Of a stretch of DNA of 64,000 nt, positions 46,929-58,339 are shown piece by piece (within the stretch, counting starts at the first letter, position 1; every line of letters starts with the position of its first letter). The stretch spans positions 310,001 through 374,000 of the forward strand of contig PVNU02001548.1 in NCBI GenBank assembly GCA_003013855.2, written 5' to 3'. The stretch is from Liriodendron chinense. Taxonomy: Eukaryota; Streptophyta; Magnoliopsida; Magnoliales; Magnoliaceae. The position numbers were made by a program, and so were the translations under genes. The notes beneath the pieces are model-generated. The model did not search any database and was not told where the DNA came from. It saw only the letters and a program-made list of their open reading frames with translations.

Positions 46929-49840
46929 TGATGTTGTTGTTCACTTCCCCAAGTGTAGGGTTGCGATGTAGTAATAATCTCAGTACGACCGAGGTCGATC
47001 CACATGAACTTGTGTAGGAACTCACAAAACACTTCTAATGGTTTCTAATTAAGAACTAACTAAACATGATTTTTAGAATTGAATGTAGATAGCAATTCCA
47101 AACTAAAAGAGAATGTAAACAATGTAAAAGAATACTAGGGGTTCAAGGATCCACTTGTAGCAATCTTTGATGCTTAATTCGCTATGGTTTCTCACTTACT
47201 CAACTAGAATTGAAATTAAATCCTATCTAGCCGGATGATAGAGCAGTTAAAACAAACAATCTGTCATATGTGTGAGTCATGTACATGATTCCCTCAATTC
47301 AAGTTAGGACTTGAGCACACTCAATTGCATAGGTCAATCCTAGTTCCAATAGATTAAGATCACAATCATAATCATCATCAAACTTTGTCACAAAGCATAA
47401 CTAAATCATGATTTGAACTTCATTCAAATCACATATGCAATCACACATAAACAGAAATTTCAGAAAAGTAGAACTTTTAGCATGAAGTTCCCTCATGAGA
47501 ATAAAAGGTCTAGAGCATATTGAATCCAATTCCTCGGAGCGTACATGTTTAGACTCATTTAAAACAATTAAGAACTCAAGCAATTCTTCTAAACATCCAT
47601 AAGCCATCATAAGATTAAGAAAAACTACTTAAGACTTTATTCAAACTTTAAACCATTGTTCTTCACTAATAATCCAACTTGAAACCAAAACAAATGAATT
47701 AATACATCTTAGATTCACTAAAAGCTTCACCTCTTAGCCCTAGCAAAGAGGTTTAACTATTCATGATCTAAGGAAACATGAAAGCAACTAAGAAAAATAT
47801 AAAAACTAGAAGAACAATTTAGGAGGAGTTGTAGAACTTCGAATCCAACTTCCGTCGCCTCCCACTGTGGTGTTTCTCTTCTAGGAAGCCTTAGGAACGA
47901 GCTAGAGGAGTCCTTTTATAGGTTTGGAGCCCTTGGTATGAAGAAGTTTCGAGAAATCTCACAAAAACTGCACTTTGCGCAGCAAATTTTGAAGCTTGTA
48001 GAAGAAGCTCTGTTACGCAGCCGACCGGTCGGACCACCAATCTGAGCTCATGGACGACCGGTCGGACGACTGGTCTCAAAAGGCTAATAACGGTCCAGTG
48101 AGTTTTCTGAAAATTCGAAGCAAAAATTTAATTCAACGACCGATCGGACGACCGGTCTGAGTAGTGGATGACTGGTCGGACGAACGGTCAGTGATTGGTC
48201 CAGCAATGTTAGTAGTGGGGGTCCTCCTGTTGAGTGTTCGGACAGGTTGGGTGACCGGTCCTAGGTTATGGACGACCGGTCTTCTGTACATTTTTTCTGC
48301 CCTCTTTCTTCTCTCCTTTGCTTTCTTTCTTCCACCTTTTGGTGCTTGGTCTTTTGATCTTTAACGTTTGTAAACAGCGTCTCTAAGCCTTCAATTGATG
48401 AATTCTCTCTCATATTCCTACAACCACAAAACCATGTATTAGTTGGGTCTTTAATCATGTATTTCAAGCATAGTTAGTAATAAAATGGGGTTAGAATATA
48501 CACATTTAAGAGCTTAACACATCCCCCAACCAGCATTTTGCTAGTCCCGAGCAAAACATGCGTGAAACAAATTTCATTCTTCAAAACTCAACTCTCCTTC
48601 GGAAACTATGTTTCTATACATTTCAAGACATGCAAGTACAAAAATCAGCAGAACTGAGTGATAGAAGTTGAGACCTTAAACTTCAAAAACATAACAAGTG
48701 TTCATATGAAATTTTCCGCTGATTGATTGATAAATAGAAGGATCCAAACAAATTTAACTTAATGCGCATGGTGAATGTTCATCTCGTGAATTTTCGGGGT
48801 TATCTTCTTCATAGATTAATTAAATTAGAGATCTAAGGTGTACAGATCAACAACAAGCATATAATAGGAATTTGCCTTATCGTCCTTCTGATGACTTTCA
48901 CACTACGTCCCATTTCTAGCTTTGGTTACGGGTAGACCATCCCCCAATTGGTAATAGGTAACCCTTTTCAAAATTTTCCACCATATTTTCAATCATTCCC
49001 ATATTTTCATCATTTCTTTCCTTTTCACACACATTAGATAGGATTTTTAGAAATCCATATCGTTCGTTATTTTCCATGGACAAGGATGGACAAAGTACCC
49101 CGGCTTGGTTCCTCAACACCTCAAATCCAAACCTAGCTAATCCACAAATCTAATAATCCTTTCAAAACATGAGAATCGTGTAAAGTGAACGAGGTGTAAA
49201 AGTGTTCAAAATTTCTATCAATCATAAAAATAGGGAAAATCGCATATAAAACTAGTATTTTAGAGATTGTTCAAGATATTTAACTTCACTCACTTCGCCT
49301 CTCCTTTTCTTATACTTACACAGTCCCGAATGTATACAAACAAAGTTTTCTAATGGAGTTTTGAATTTGTAGAAAAAAATCTAAAAAATGTTCTTCATAT
49401 TGTTCAAGATGTTACAAAACATTAGATTCATCCTAGTGATTCCACACCCCCAACCAAATCTTGCATTGTCTTCAATATAAAAGATATGCAATAAGCAAAA
49501 CATGAGAGCAATTATAAAATAAAGGGAGTGAGGAATGAGAGTACCTGATAGAACAAAAATTGGAATTCTATCTCCTTCTAACAAACTTATGAAAAAGTAA
49601 ACCAAAAGCAACACAATCTTAATCCTAACTACTCTATACCTCCATCAGACTAGGAGATCAAATATTCTAATACACAGGATCGGTAAGAGGTATGGACATA
49701 CCTTCTGAAGGAAAATTCTCAAAGAACGACTTTAATCGTTGACCATTCACTTTAAAGATATTACCGTTTCTTGGATTCAACAACTCGACAATCCCATATG
49801 GATAAACAGTTTTCACAATAATTTGAAAAGATAAATTAAC
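46929..49840 (-). mobile_element. truncated Ty3/gypsy element (3' LTR, 3' UTR, integrase tail)
   Basis: The 1591-bp LTR at 46929-48519 runs from TGATGTTGTTGTTC to AGCTTAACA. Next to it the minus strand has a purine tract (GGTTGGGGGATG). About 1.1 kb of non-coding sequence follows, then the integrase C-terminus at about 49690-49825: VYPYGIVELLNPRNGNIFKV, then NGQRLKSFFE. The rest of the element is missing: it joins a fold-back arm near 49840. The LTR holds GACCGGTCGG words at 48020-48280. The layout suggests the Tat/Athila side of Ty3/gypsy. Confidence 0.8.
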
Positions 49841-50650
49841 AATATGGATATAATACATACACTATGGTGGGGCCCACAGAGGATGATATTCTTAAGATGA
49901 AAGTTGCACATTTGTTTTAGCAAGAAAATCCGTACAGTGGCAATATTCGTGACAACTCTTATGACGGCTCTTATTTGGTGAGACAGTCCTCATACAACAA
50001 GGTGTGGCCCCTATCGTGTGGGGTCCACCATGATGTATTTGTCATTTCCACACCGTCCATTTTATTTTCAAAATCATTTTAGTTCCTTAGCGCAAAAATG
50101 AGATAGATTCAAAGCTCAGGTGGCCCACAATGTGAATCATTATCTCTATCATTGAACCCACTACTATGTGTGGTGTGGTTCGATTAATCTTTGGATAGGC
50201 CTCATTCTCGGGATCATTGCCTTGTTTGATTTAAAAAAAATAATGGACGGCGTGGATATAACAAATACATTATGGTAGGGCCCACAAAGGTTGACATTGA
50301 AAAGAGTTTAGTTGCATAGTGTTTTTAGCATGAAAATCCGTACATGGATAGTATTTATACAACTGTTATTTGGTGAGACCTAGTCCTTACACAACACGGT
50401 GCAGCCCCTACCTTGTGGGGTCCACCATGATGTATGTGTCATTTACACGTCGTCCATTCTATTTTCAAAATCATTTTAGTTCCTCGGCCCAAAACTGAGA
50501 TAGATCGAAAGCTTAGGTGGCCCACAACGTGAATAATTATGTTTACCATTTAAGACACTGCTATTTGTGGTGTAGTTCGTTTAATCTTTGATATGCTTCA
50601 TTTTTGGGATAATGGCCTTCTTTGATTTAAAAAAAAGAAGAAGAAGAATC
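49840..50650. repeat. tandem GTGGGGCCCACC-family fold-backs
   Basis: Two related blocks about 385 bp apart (GTGTGGGGTCCACCATGATG at about 50016; TTGTGGGGTCCACCATGATG at about 50413), each with CCGTCCATTYTATTTTCAAA and the matching opposite arm GGACGGCGTGGATATAAC. Confidence 0.7.
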
Positions 50651-51110
50651 GACACATGCATTTTGTCTAGCTCACAGAGCACGTTGAAAGTTGCATGGTT
50701 TTCAATGCAGTTTCCTTGAAAAAAGATGTTCAAGTATTGATATATCATCTCTATCCTTTTACCAGGTGAGACTCAATCCTCACCCAAGACGATGCGTCAC
50801 TTTCATGGGGCCCACCTTGTTGTAGGTATTCTATATCTACATCATCCAGTCGAATTTTATTATCATTCCATGAATTTATTAAAAAAATGAAGCAATTATC
50901 AGGCGAACCATACCAAGTGATTCAACTTACTACCATTGAAAAAGTCTTAGCCAACATTTTAATATTTCTGTATTGCTTAATTGACACCCAACCGTTGATA
51001 AGATCAAATATGCGATGATGATGAAGGAGAAAAAGAAATATAACATTGATCAAAAACTTTTTTAGCCGAATAAAGGTCATTATTGGTTAATTACCATTGT
51101 TAATACCGTA
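50651..51110. other. intergenic, fold-back remnants
   Basis: GGGGCCCACCTTGTTGTAGG near 50818 continues the repeat family. No gene. Confidence 0.4.
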
Positions 51111-51440
51111 GGGTCCACCTCATTAATGGATTTGTTTAATTTTTTTGTATAATGCCCTAAATTAATCTTGAAAAATGGATGGACGAAGTGGATACATAAT
51201 ACGTACACTAGGGTGGACCCCACGGTAAGTGATGTACCATTAAAGGTACGTCACGGGTCTTGCCTAATCCGTTTCAGGATTGATAGAGGGGAAGGTAACT
51301 TCTACGGTACCCTACTTCCCACAGTTAGGGCCCACCGTGAATGTATGTGGTTTATCTACACCATCCATCAGTATCGCCATCTTATTTTAGATAATGAGCC
51401 AAAGGATGGAGCATCCAAAGCTCAAGTGGACCACACCAGA
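51111..51440. repeat. fold-back family arms next to the 166-bp array
   Basis: GGATGGACGAAGTGGATACA then GGGTGGACCCCACGG, followed by a new left arm GGGCCCACCGTGAATGTATG to CTCAAGTGGACCACACC. Confidence 0.65.
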
Positions 51441-51486
51441 GGACACGATCTCGATTAGTACATCGTATGGTGACATTCTGACCTCT

Positions 51487-52545
51487 GATGTCCAGTATAC
51501 CGAGTCCGAATGAGCTCGAATCGGACGTAGACGCTGCAAGAACCCATCCCGACCATTCGGACAAGTTTTCGCCTGATTCTGGGATCGTTTGCTCTGATTC
51601 CTACCAGACTCGTCAATTCGGACAACTGCGTCACGGGGCTCAAATCAGTTTTTGATTTTCTATATAACTAGTCCAAATGGGCTCGATTCGAACGTGGACC
51701 CTGCAAGAACCCATCCCGATCCTCTGGATAAGTTTCGCCTTATTTCGGGACCGTTTGCTTTGATTCCTGCCGGACTCATCAATTCTGGCAACTGCGTCCC
51801 GGGGCTCGGATTGGCTTCTGATGTCCGGTATACCGAGTTCGAATGGGCTTGAATCGGACGTGGACACTGAGAGAACTCATTCCGACTCTCCGGACAAGTT
51901 TCTCCTGATTCCGGGATCGTCTGCTCCTATTCCTATCGAACTCATCAATTCGGGCAACTGTGGCTTGGGGCTTGGATCGACTTCTGATGGCCGATATACC
52001 GAGTTCGAATGGGATAGAATCGAACGTGGACCCTAAAAACCCATCCCGACCCTCCGGACAAGTTTCGCCTGATTCCGGGACCGTCTGCACCGATTCCTAC
52101 CGGAATCGTCAATTCGTGCAACTACAACCCGGGGCTCAGATCGGCTTTTGATGTCCGATATACCGAGTCCGAATGGGATCGAATCGAACGTGGACCCTAC
52201 AAGAACCCATCCCGACTATCCAGACAAGTTTCGCCTGATTCCGGGACCATCTGCTCCGATTCCTACCGGAATCATCAATTCGTGCAACTGCGACCCTAGG
52301 CTCAGATCGGCTTCTGATGTCTGGTATACTGAGTCTAAATGGGCTCGAATCTGACATGGACGCTGCCAGATACCATTCCGACCCTCTGGATAAGTTTCAC
52401 TTGATTCCGGTACCATCTGCTCTGATTCCTGCCGGACTTGTCAATTCAAGCAACTACGTCCCGGCGCTTGGATCGGCTTCTGATGTCCGGTATACTGAGT
52501 ACGAATGTACCAGAATGTCCGGTATACTGAGTACGAATGTACCAG
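51487..52545. repeat. 166-bp tandem repeat array, six units plus a partial unit
   Basis: Unit starts (GATGTCCGGTATACCGAGT-like) at 51487, 51654, 51820, 51986, 52150, 52316 and 52482, giving periods of 167, 166, 166, 164, 166 and 166. Shared words include AAGAACCCATCCCGACC, ATTCCGGGACC and TCAATTCGGGCAACTGCG. The last partial unit contains a roughly 31-bp doublet (GTCCGGTATACTGAGTACGA twice). Both strands are largely open, which yields overlapping spurious frames; I do not call a protein. Confidence 0.9.
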
Positions 52546-52559
52546 AAAATCAACTTTCC

Positions 52560-53100
52560 CCCATGGCCCCGCCTTCTTTTCATGAAGGCTTATAGCCATC
52601 GGAATTTTCGATGGTCTAAAACCGTCGGCTGTCGGAAAAACAAATAAACCTCTTCCATAGGTGCCGAGACCGGGATATAAGAAAAAACCACTTTTGTGAA
52701 CTTAAGTCAGGCCCACCATGATGATTGTGAGAAATCCATCCCGTCCATCCATTTTTTGAGCTCATTTTAGCACTTGAAACAAAAATTGGGTTGGATCCAA
52801 GAATCAACAGAATTATTTCCTGTGGTGTGGTTCACTTAAGATTTTCATATGCTTCATTTTTGTATCAAGCCATAAAATTAACTGCTAAAATGGATGAACG
52901 GAGTGGATAAAATGCATAAATCACGGTGGACCCCGCAGTGTTTACTCAGTATACTAAGCGTATTGAGTTACTTAGTACGCAATCCATGTCCCCAGCGATA
53001 TCATGGCAGATAACCACATGCATCAGGGTTGGTGTATCCCTACCTGTGGGGGCTAACTATGATGTCTGATTCATACATCAATACAGTTCATCCACTTTCA
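52560..53100. repeat. fold-back family element and flanks
   Basis: GGCCCACCATGATGATTGTG (about 52700) faces GGATGAACGGAGTGGATAAA (about 52890) and CACGGTGGACCCC. Confidence 0.6.
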
Positions 53101-53109
53101 CATCTCATT

Positions 53110-54650
53110 TTAAACGATTATCCTAAAAATTATGCATATGCAGATATTAGATGGACCTTCCATACAACAAAAGGCTTTGAATGAATTCCACACATCAACA
53201 ACTACACCTGGGCCACCAAAACATTTATTTGCCAATAAAAATGACACGAAAAATTGGAAGGCCAGCTTAGATTTACAAAATATACATCAAGGACGAACGC
53301 ACACTGTGAGCGTCACAGCAACATGGTTTTACCCGATTGACACTGGACCCAAAACCTGTCAAACCACTGTGACCAAGGCATGTATGGCCACGGTTTCTTT
53401 TTATGTCATCTGTTCCGTCCAATCCGTTCGTTGCATTAAATTAAGAAATTAAAAAAAAAAAAATTAAAGATCCGATGAAAACATGGACCATAAATTCATA
53501 ATTTCCTACGATTTTCTTTTAAGGGTCCAAAATTAGTCCACCTTTGGGACCAAAGTACTGCTTGTATCAAACTAATTTTCCATCTTGATACCAAAAAGTA
53601 CACGGTAACTAAATTCGGACGACTTATATCTATGAAGATCATGATTGTGGGCCCTATGAAAACGTTGTCATCGTAACCGTCCAATTGTCAATAACCACTC
53701 TTAAGGAATGGTGCGGTCCACCTTTATTTATAATTATGTCATATTTGAGAATTTATCCATAAAATAGATGGAACAATGGACAATCAGTTTGTATTTAGAA
53801 ACAGTATCTCATGGACGACCACAGACGGTTAGCATCCCACATAAAATCGTGTTCCCGATTAACACCGGAAAAAAAAAAAAAAAAAGCTGGCAGGTGGCTT
53901 ATTTTAAAGCATATATGGCCCACGATTTTTTTTTTTTAATGTCATCTGTTCCGTCCAATCAGTTCGTTGGGTTAAATTAAGAAATTAAAATAAAATTAAA
54001 GATTCGATAAAAACGTGGACCACATATTCATGATTTCCTACGATTTTCTTTTAAGGGTCCAAAATTAGTCTACTGTTGGGACTAAAGTACTGTTTATATC
54101 AAACTAATTTTTCATCCTGATACAAAAAGTACACCGTAAATAATTTGGACGACTTAGATCTATGAAGATCATGATTGTGGGCCTTATGAAAACATTATCA
54201 CCGTAACCGTCCAATTTTCAATAACCACTCTTAGGAATGGTGTGGTCCACTTGTTACTTATAATTATAACATATTTGGAAATTCATCCACAAAATAGATG
54301 GAAGAATGGACGGACAGTTTGGATTTAGAAACAGTATCTCATGAACGACCACAGACGGTTAGCATCCCACGTAAAATCGTGCGTTCCGATTAACACCGGA
54401 AAAAAAAAAAAAATTGGCAGGTGGCTCATTTTAGGATGTATGGCCCATGCTTTTTTATATCATCTGTTCCGTCCAATCAGTTCAACAGGTTAAAATAAGA
54501 AATCTATAAAAAAAAAAAAATTAAACATCCCATGAAAACGTGGACCACAGATTCATGATTTCTTATGATTTTCTTTAAGGGTCTAAAATTAGTCCACCAT
54601 TGGGACAAAAAAAACTACTGTTATCTTCCTAATTTTTTTTATGATAAACA
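53110..54650. repeat. roughly 530-bp tandem repeat, about three copies
   Basis: The word GTCATCTGTTCCGTCCAATC recurs at about 53405, 53941 and (slightly changed) 54459. Between occurrences the sequence repeats in order: TTAAGGGTCCAAAATTAGTC, GAAGATCATGATTGTGGGCC, AGAAACAGTATCTCATG, GATTAACACCGGAAAAAAAA. First and last copies are partial. Confidence 0.82.
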
Positions 54651-55111
54651 TTAACAACATAAAAAAAAACTTATGAACATTGTTGATCGATGAAATTCAT
54701 GATGGTGGGCCCGATTTTGAATTGGTGTTTGTGTTTTCCTGATTTTGGGTTACAATTGTAATAAAAGGGAAGGCCAGCAGTGGCAATTGAATATTGCTGA
54801 GTAGAGAATGCCACAGCTGCGGGGAGACATTATTTATGGCAAAATGACCTTTTTAACCCCTTCGCAGGATAACGTTAACCTACAGTCGATCCGGCCTCCA
54901 AATGAAATTGCCCAAATTATGGTTTTAGTTAATTATATAAGAAAAAGAACCAAAAGTTACACTTATGTGATCATCTGATATCTATCGGATGGATAGCTGA
55001 ATATTTATAAATGATTACAATTAAAAATATCTAACAGCCCTGTTTCAACAAAGAATTGTCCACAAATCAGAGGCTAGAATTGCCCAACTAATATGATTTT
55101 CGGACAGTGAC
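54651..55111. other. intergenic, unassigned
   Basis: No gene. CTGTTTCAACAAAGAATTGTCC near 55041 resembles a segment in the URT1 pseudogene near 36261, so it is part of a dispersed repeat. Confidence 0.4.
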
Positions 55112-55874
55112 TTAGGGCCCGTTTGGATTGTAAGTTACATAAGATAAGCTACTTATTAGATAAGTTACTTATCTTGGTTTTTACTTATTAAGCAGAACTC
55201 ATCAGCCAATAAGTAAATAAGTATGTTTGATAATAACACATTGACAAGTAACCTTTGGAAAGATAATTTCAAATCTATGTATAATAAGCAACATATTGAC
55301 ATGAAAAGAAAAAGCTAAGCGTTGAGGCAGTTTTCCTAACAAATGAGCTTTTCTAATCCCACGTGCGTGCAATAAAGCTCATGTACATGCCATGCATGTG
55401 CTCTCTCATAGCACGATTAGTCCAAGATACATTCCATCCATCAGAACGGGACCACTATATGGATGCCCTGACACAAGAATCAGGTTGATCCACTGGTCAG
55501 GTGGGCCATAGTCTGCAAAACAAATGTATGACTCTAGAAGACTTGGCTGAAGTTTTCTAACCCATTCACTTGTTTCCAATAGTCAGTCCACATGGTGAGT
55601 GGACTAGAACCACTTTTGAGAAAGATGTAGAAGATCAGATCAACCTGATTGGTGGATTGGATCTTGCACCAATTATTGTAGGGCCCATCTTTGATGTCGG
55701 TTGTCCACTGTGTGAGCCCCACCTTTGATGGGACAGTCCATCATGTGGGGGGCCTCCTTTGATATGGACAGTATGAGAGAGCAGTAATTGAGTGAACCAT
55801 GAGAGAGAACTTGATATGTAGCGTGAAGAGATAAGTGGAAAAGTCAAATTGGAGGGTGACTAACAGTGTAGGTG

Positions 55875-56270
55875 TGTAAATTACAAAATACTATTTAGGT
55901 GTGGCAGGTAGGCAAAACCCTCTAGTAAAATCCGATACCTTTGTTTTTAATTGGTCTAGGTTATGAGTTGACCCGGCTTTTGCACTCTAAACTTGCAGGT
56001 GTCAACTTTATAAACACCTCGGTGTCTTCAAAACTTAGTCCTATTATAAACAAAAAGGTCAAGTAGGGTCATCATCACTGCAATACTTGCCATACCTACA
56101 GTATGTTTGTAGTGACACCTGGGGTCCCTCCAAAGTTACCATCATTAAATGGATGGGTGGAAAAGGAAATCATTCCGGGTCAACTCATAACCTAGGCCAA
56201 ATAAAAACAAAAGTATCGGATTTTACTAGAGGGTTTTGCCTACCTGCCACACCTAAATAGTATTTTGTAG
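55875..56270. repeat. fold-back nested in the Tourist-like element
   Basis: Left arm ACAAAATACTATTTAGGTGT, GGCAGGTAGGCAAAACCCTC, GTTATGAGTTGACCC; right arm is its reverse complement (GGGTCAACTCATAACC to ACACCTAAATAGTATTTTGT). Arms are about 105 bp. Confidence 0.85.
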
Positions 56271-56295
56271 TGACACCCGGGGTGGCACCAAGGGT

Positions 56296-56314
56296 CGCGT
56301 CCTTTAAGGACGCG
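56296..56314. repeat. perfect 9-bp-arm hairpin
   Basis: CGCGTCCTT-T-AAGGACGCG, followed by another GCGTCCTTT word. Confidence 0.7.
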
Positions 56315-56561
56315 TTCCGAAAGCGTCCTTTAGGCGCGGGACATGATGATGATGATGTTTTTTCTTTTTACTGCACTCTGATAAGTACAAAAGTCAAAAG
56401 TCGAAAAGCTAAAAACAGAAACTTATTAAGATAAAGTAATTTTTAAGAGATCAGTTATTTTTCAACTATACTTACGAAGCGACCTTAAGTGCCAAAAGTA
56501 ACTTAACATATTAAGTTCAGTTGAAAAGTAACTTATTTGGTAGTATCCAAACGGGCCCTTA

Positions 56562-58335
56562 GCGAGAGTCAGTTCCATAATCTAGTCAGTTTAAACTTGA
56601 GCTAATGATAAATTTTGAGTGCCTGTGAATGAAGTGTTCCGCACTGCCAGAGCATCAAGTAACTTTCCTACCATATCTAAGGTTCTACCCCAGGCTAACC
56701 TGAACCAGGCACGTTTCTTCAGTGGTCTATTTTCATGCCCAAAACCAACTGTTAACACAATGAGTGCAGCCAGAACTGGGCTGAGAAGTGGGCCGAGCCT
56801 GGCAGTGTTGACCCACTAGACCCATTGCCAGCCCAAGCTGAGGATCATCTCTTCCATATAACGCAAGCTATAAACAATTCTTACGGACGTGTGATGGCAT
56901 TTCAAAGAAGTTGAAGGTATTTAAGTAAATCAGATGCATATGGATGCTTAGCTCATCAATCTGTCGTCATGCATCTAACCCGCTAGTCACCATCAACGGC
57001 CTGTGTTTTACTCTCTCTCTGTCTCTCTCTCTCTCACACAAAAAGTTGGCACTTTCCCTGAAAGTAGTCGGCACTATCTCTCTACATGTCCCTACCTGCG
57101 TTGGTGTGAACTAGAGTTGCTACTCGGCCTCGTTGGGCACATTGAGGGTCAAGCTGAGTCAGAGACAACCTCAATAGGACCCAAGCCACGTTCCGGAACC
57201 CAAACCCAAGGTGCACAACTCAAAATTGAACCGATCCAACTCACCTTTTTTCTTTTTCCAAAGGTAAGCGCACACCACCTGTGACTTTATTACTTGTAAA
57301 GAAAAGAATCAAACAGATTTTCATTCTCAACACGTCTTAACCCTCTTTAAACTTGCTCAACCCAAACCCAATCCAATTTCAAATCCTAACCCAACTTGAG
57401 GACCTGAGAACCCTACCCTACCCTACCCTACCCTAACTTGGGTTGGATCCATTTGGTTCGAGTCAACCAAACGCAGGTTGTAGGGTTAGAGTGAACCCTC
57501 TTTCTCACACTCGCCTCCACCATTTCCCTTCACATTTTAAGCCCTTTTCTTTTTCCACGTGCCATGCTTCATTTTATAAATTAATTCTTCCCCTCCACGT
57601 GGGACACATAGTCCCTTAAACATTGGCTTAATTGGCAATATTTATTGGTGAATTCTTTGATACACTGGCTTGTATAGCACTCCACACCCAGGCACTTAAA
57701 ATGATACACGTGGCATGGGTCAACTCAAAATAAACTGACTAAATGATGAAACCATTGCTCCTTCACGTAGACCAAAAATAAAATTGGTTAAATAATTGTA
57801 TCATCTGATTCATGGACACTTGTGTGTTGAAATGATAGCTATGGTTTATTTATTTATTTAAATCATGCAATGCACCCAACTACACAGTTAGTCACACGGC
57901 TGTACCCACCCTACCGGTGGGGTTAGTGCGTTTCCTTAGCGCTCCAACCTGAGACCTCTGACGTTGAAATGCCTAGAGTTTAAATCTAATTTTTTTTTTT
58001 AAACTATGGGAAATCTAAACTGGTAGACATAATTTGGACCATTTAATTTGAATTATTTATATGTCATGCAGTTGAAATTTCAAATTGCCTATGTATCATC
58101 TATCATAGTCCTCCAGAGTTTCAAAGTCTCTCTCTCTCTCTCTCTCTTCTATTGGTTAACTCCACACTGTCCCGTTGAGAGAGCTTTTGCGGCCATGAAA
58201 TCCTTATCGTCCACGCATGCATTTATACCGTGACTGACAATGCCAAGGCGATTCGCGCAGGGAGAGATTATTAAAGAAACATTTGGCATTACACGAGCCA
58301 GTCTCACATGGGTGGCACCGGACCCTAGTCAACAT
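56562..58335. other. intergenic, low-complexity tracts
   Basis: CT microsatellites at about 57010-57035 and 58125-58148, a CCCTA run at 57411-57436, and no supported gene. Confidence 0.45.
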
Positions 58336-58339
58336 CCCC

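Larger units (their letters stand above)
55115..56558. mobile_element. Tourist-like (PIF/Harbinger-type) element, 1.44 kb, non-coding
   Basis: TTA at 55112-55114 and 56559-56561. Termini GGGCCCGTTTGGATTGTAAG and (reverse complement) GGGCCCGTTTGGATACTACC. No transposase reading frame. Inside lies a second long fold-back (about 55875-56270). Confidence 0.8.

Noticed and set aside
51455..52595. Overlapping protein-like frames with repeated residues on both strands
   Set aside because: They arise from the 166-bp tandem repeat; frames shift between monomers and have no starts or splice context.
57411..57436. CCCTA run as interstitial telomere repeat
   Set aside because: Unit is CCCTA, not the plant CCCTAAA, and only about five units; ordinary low-complexity sequence.
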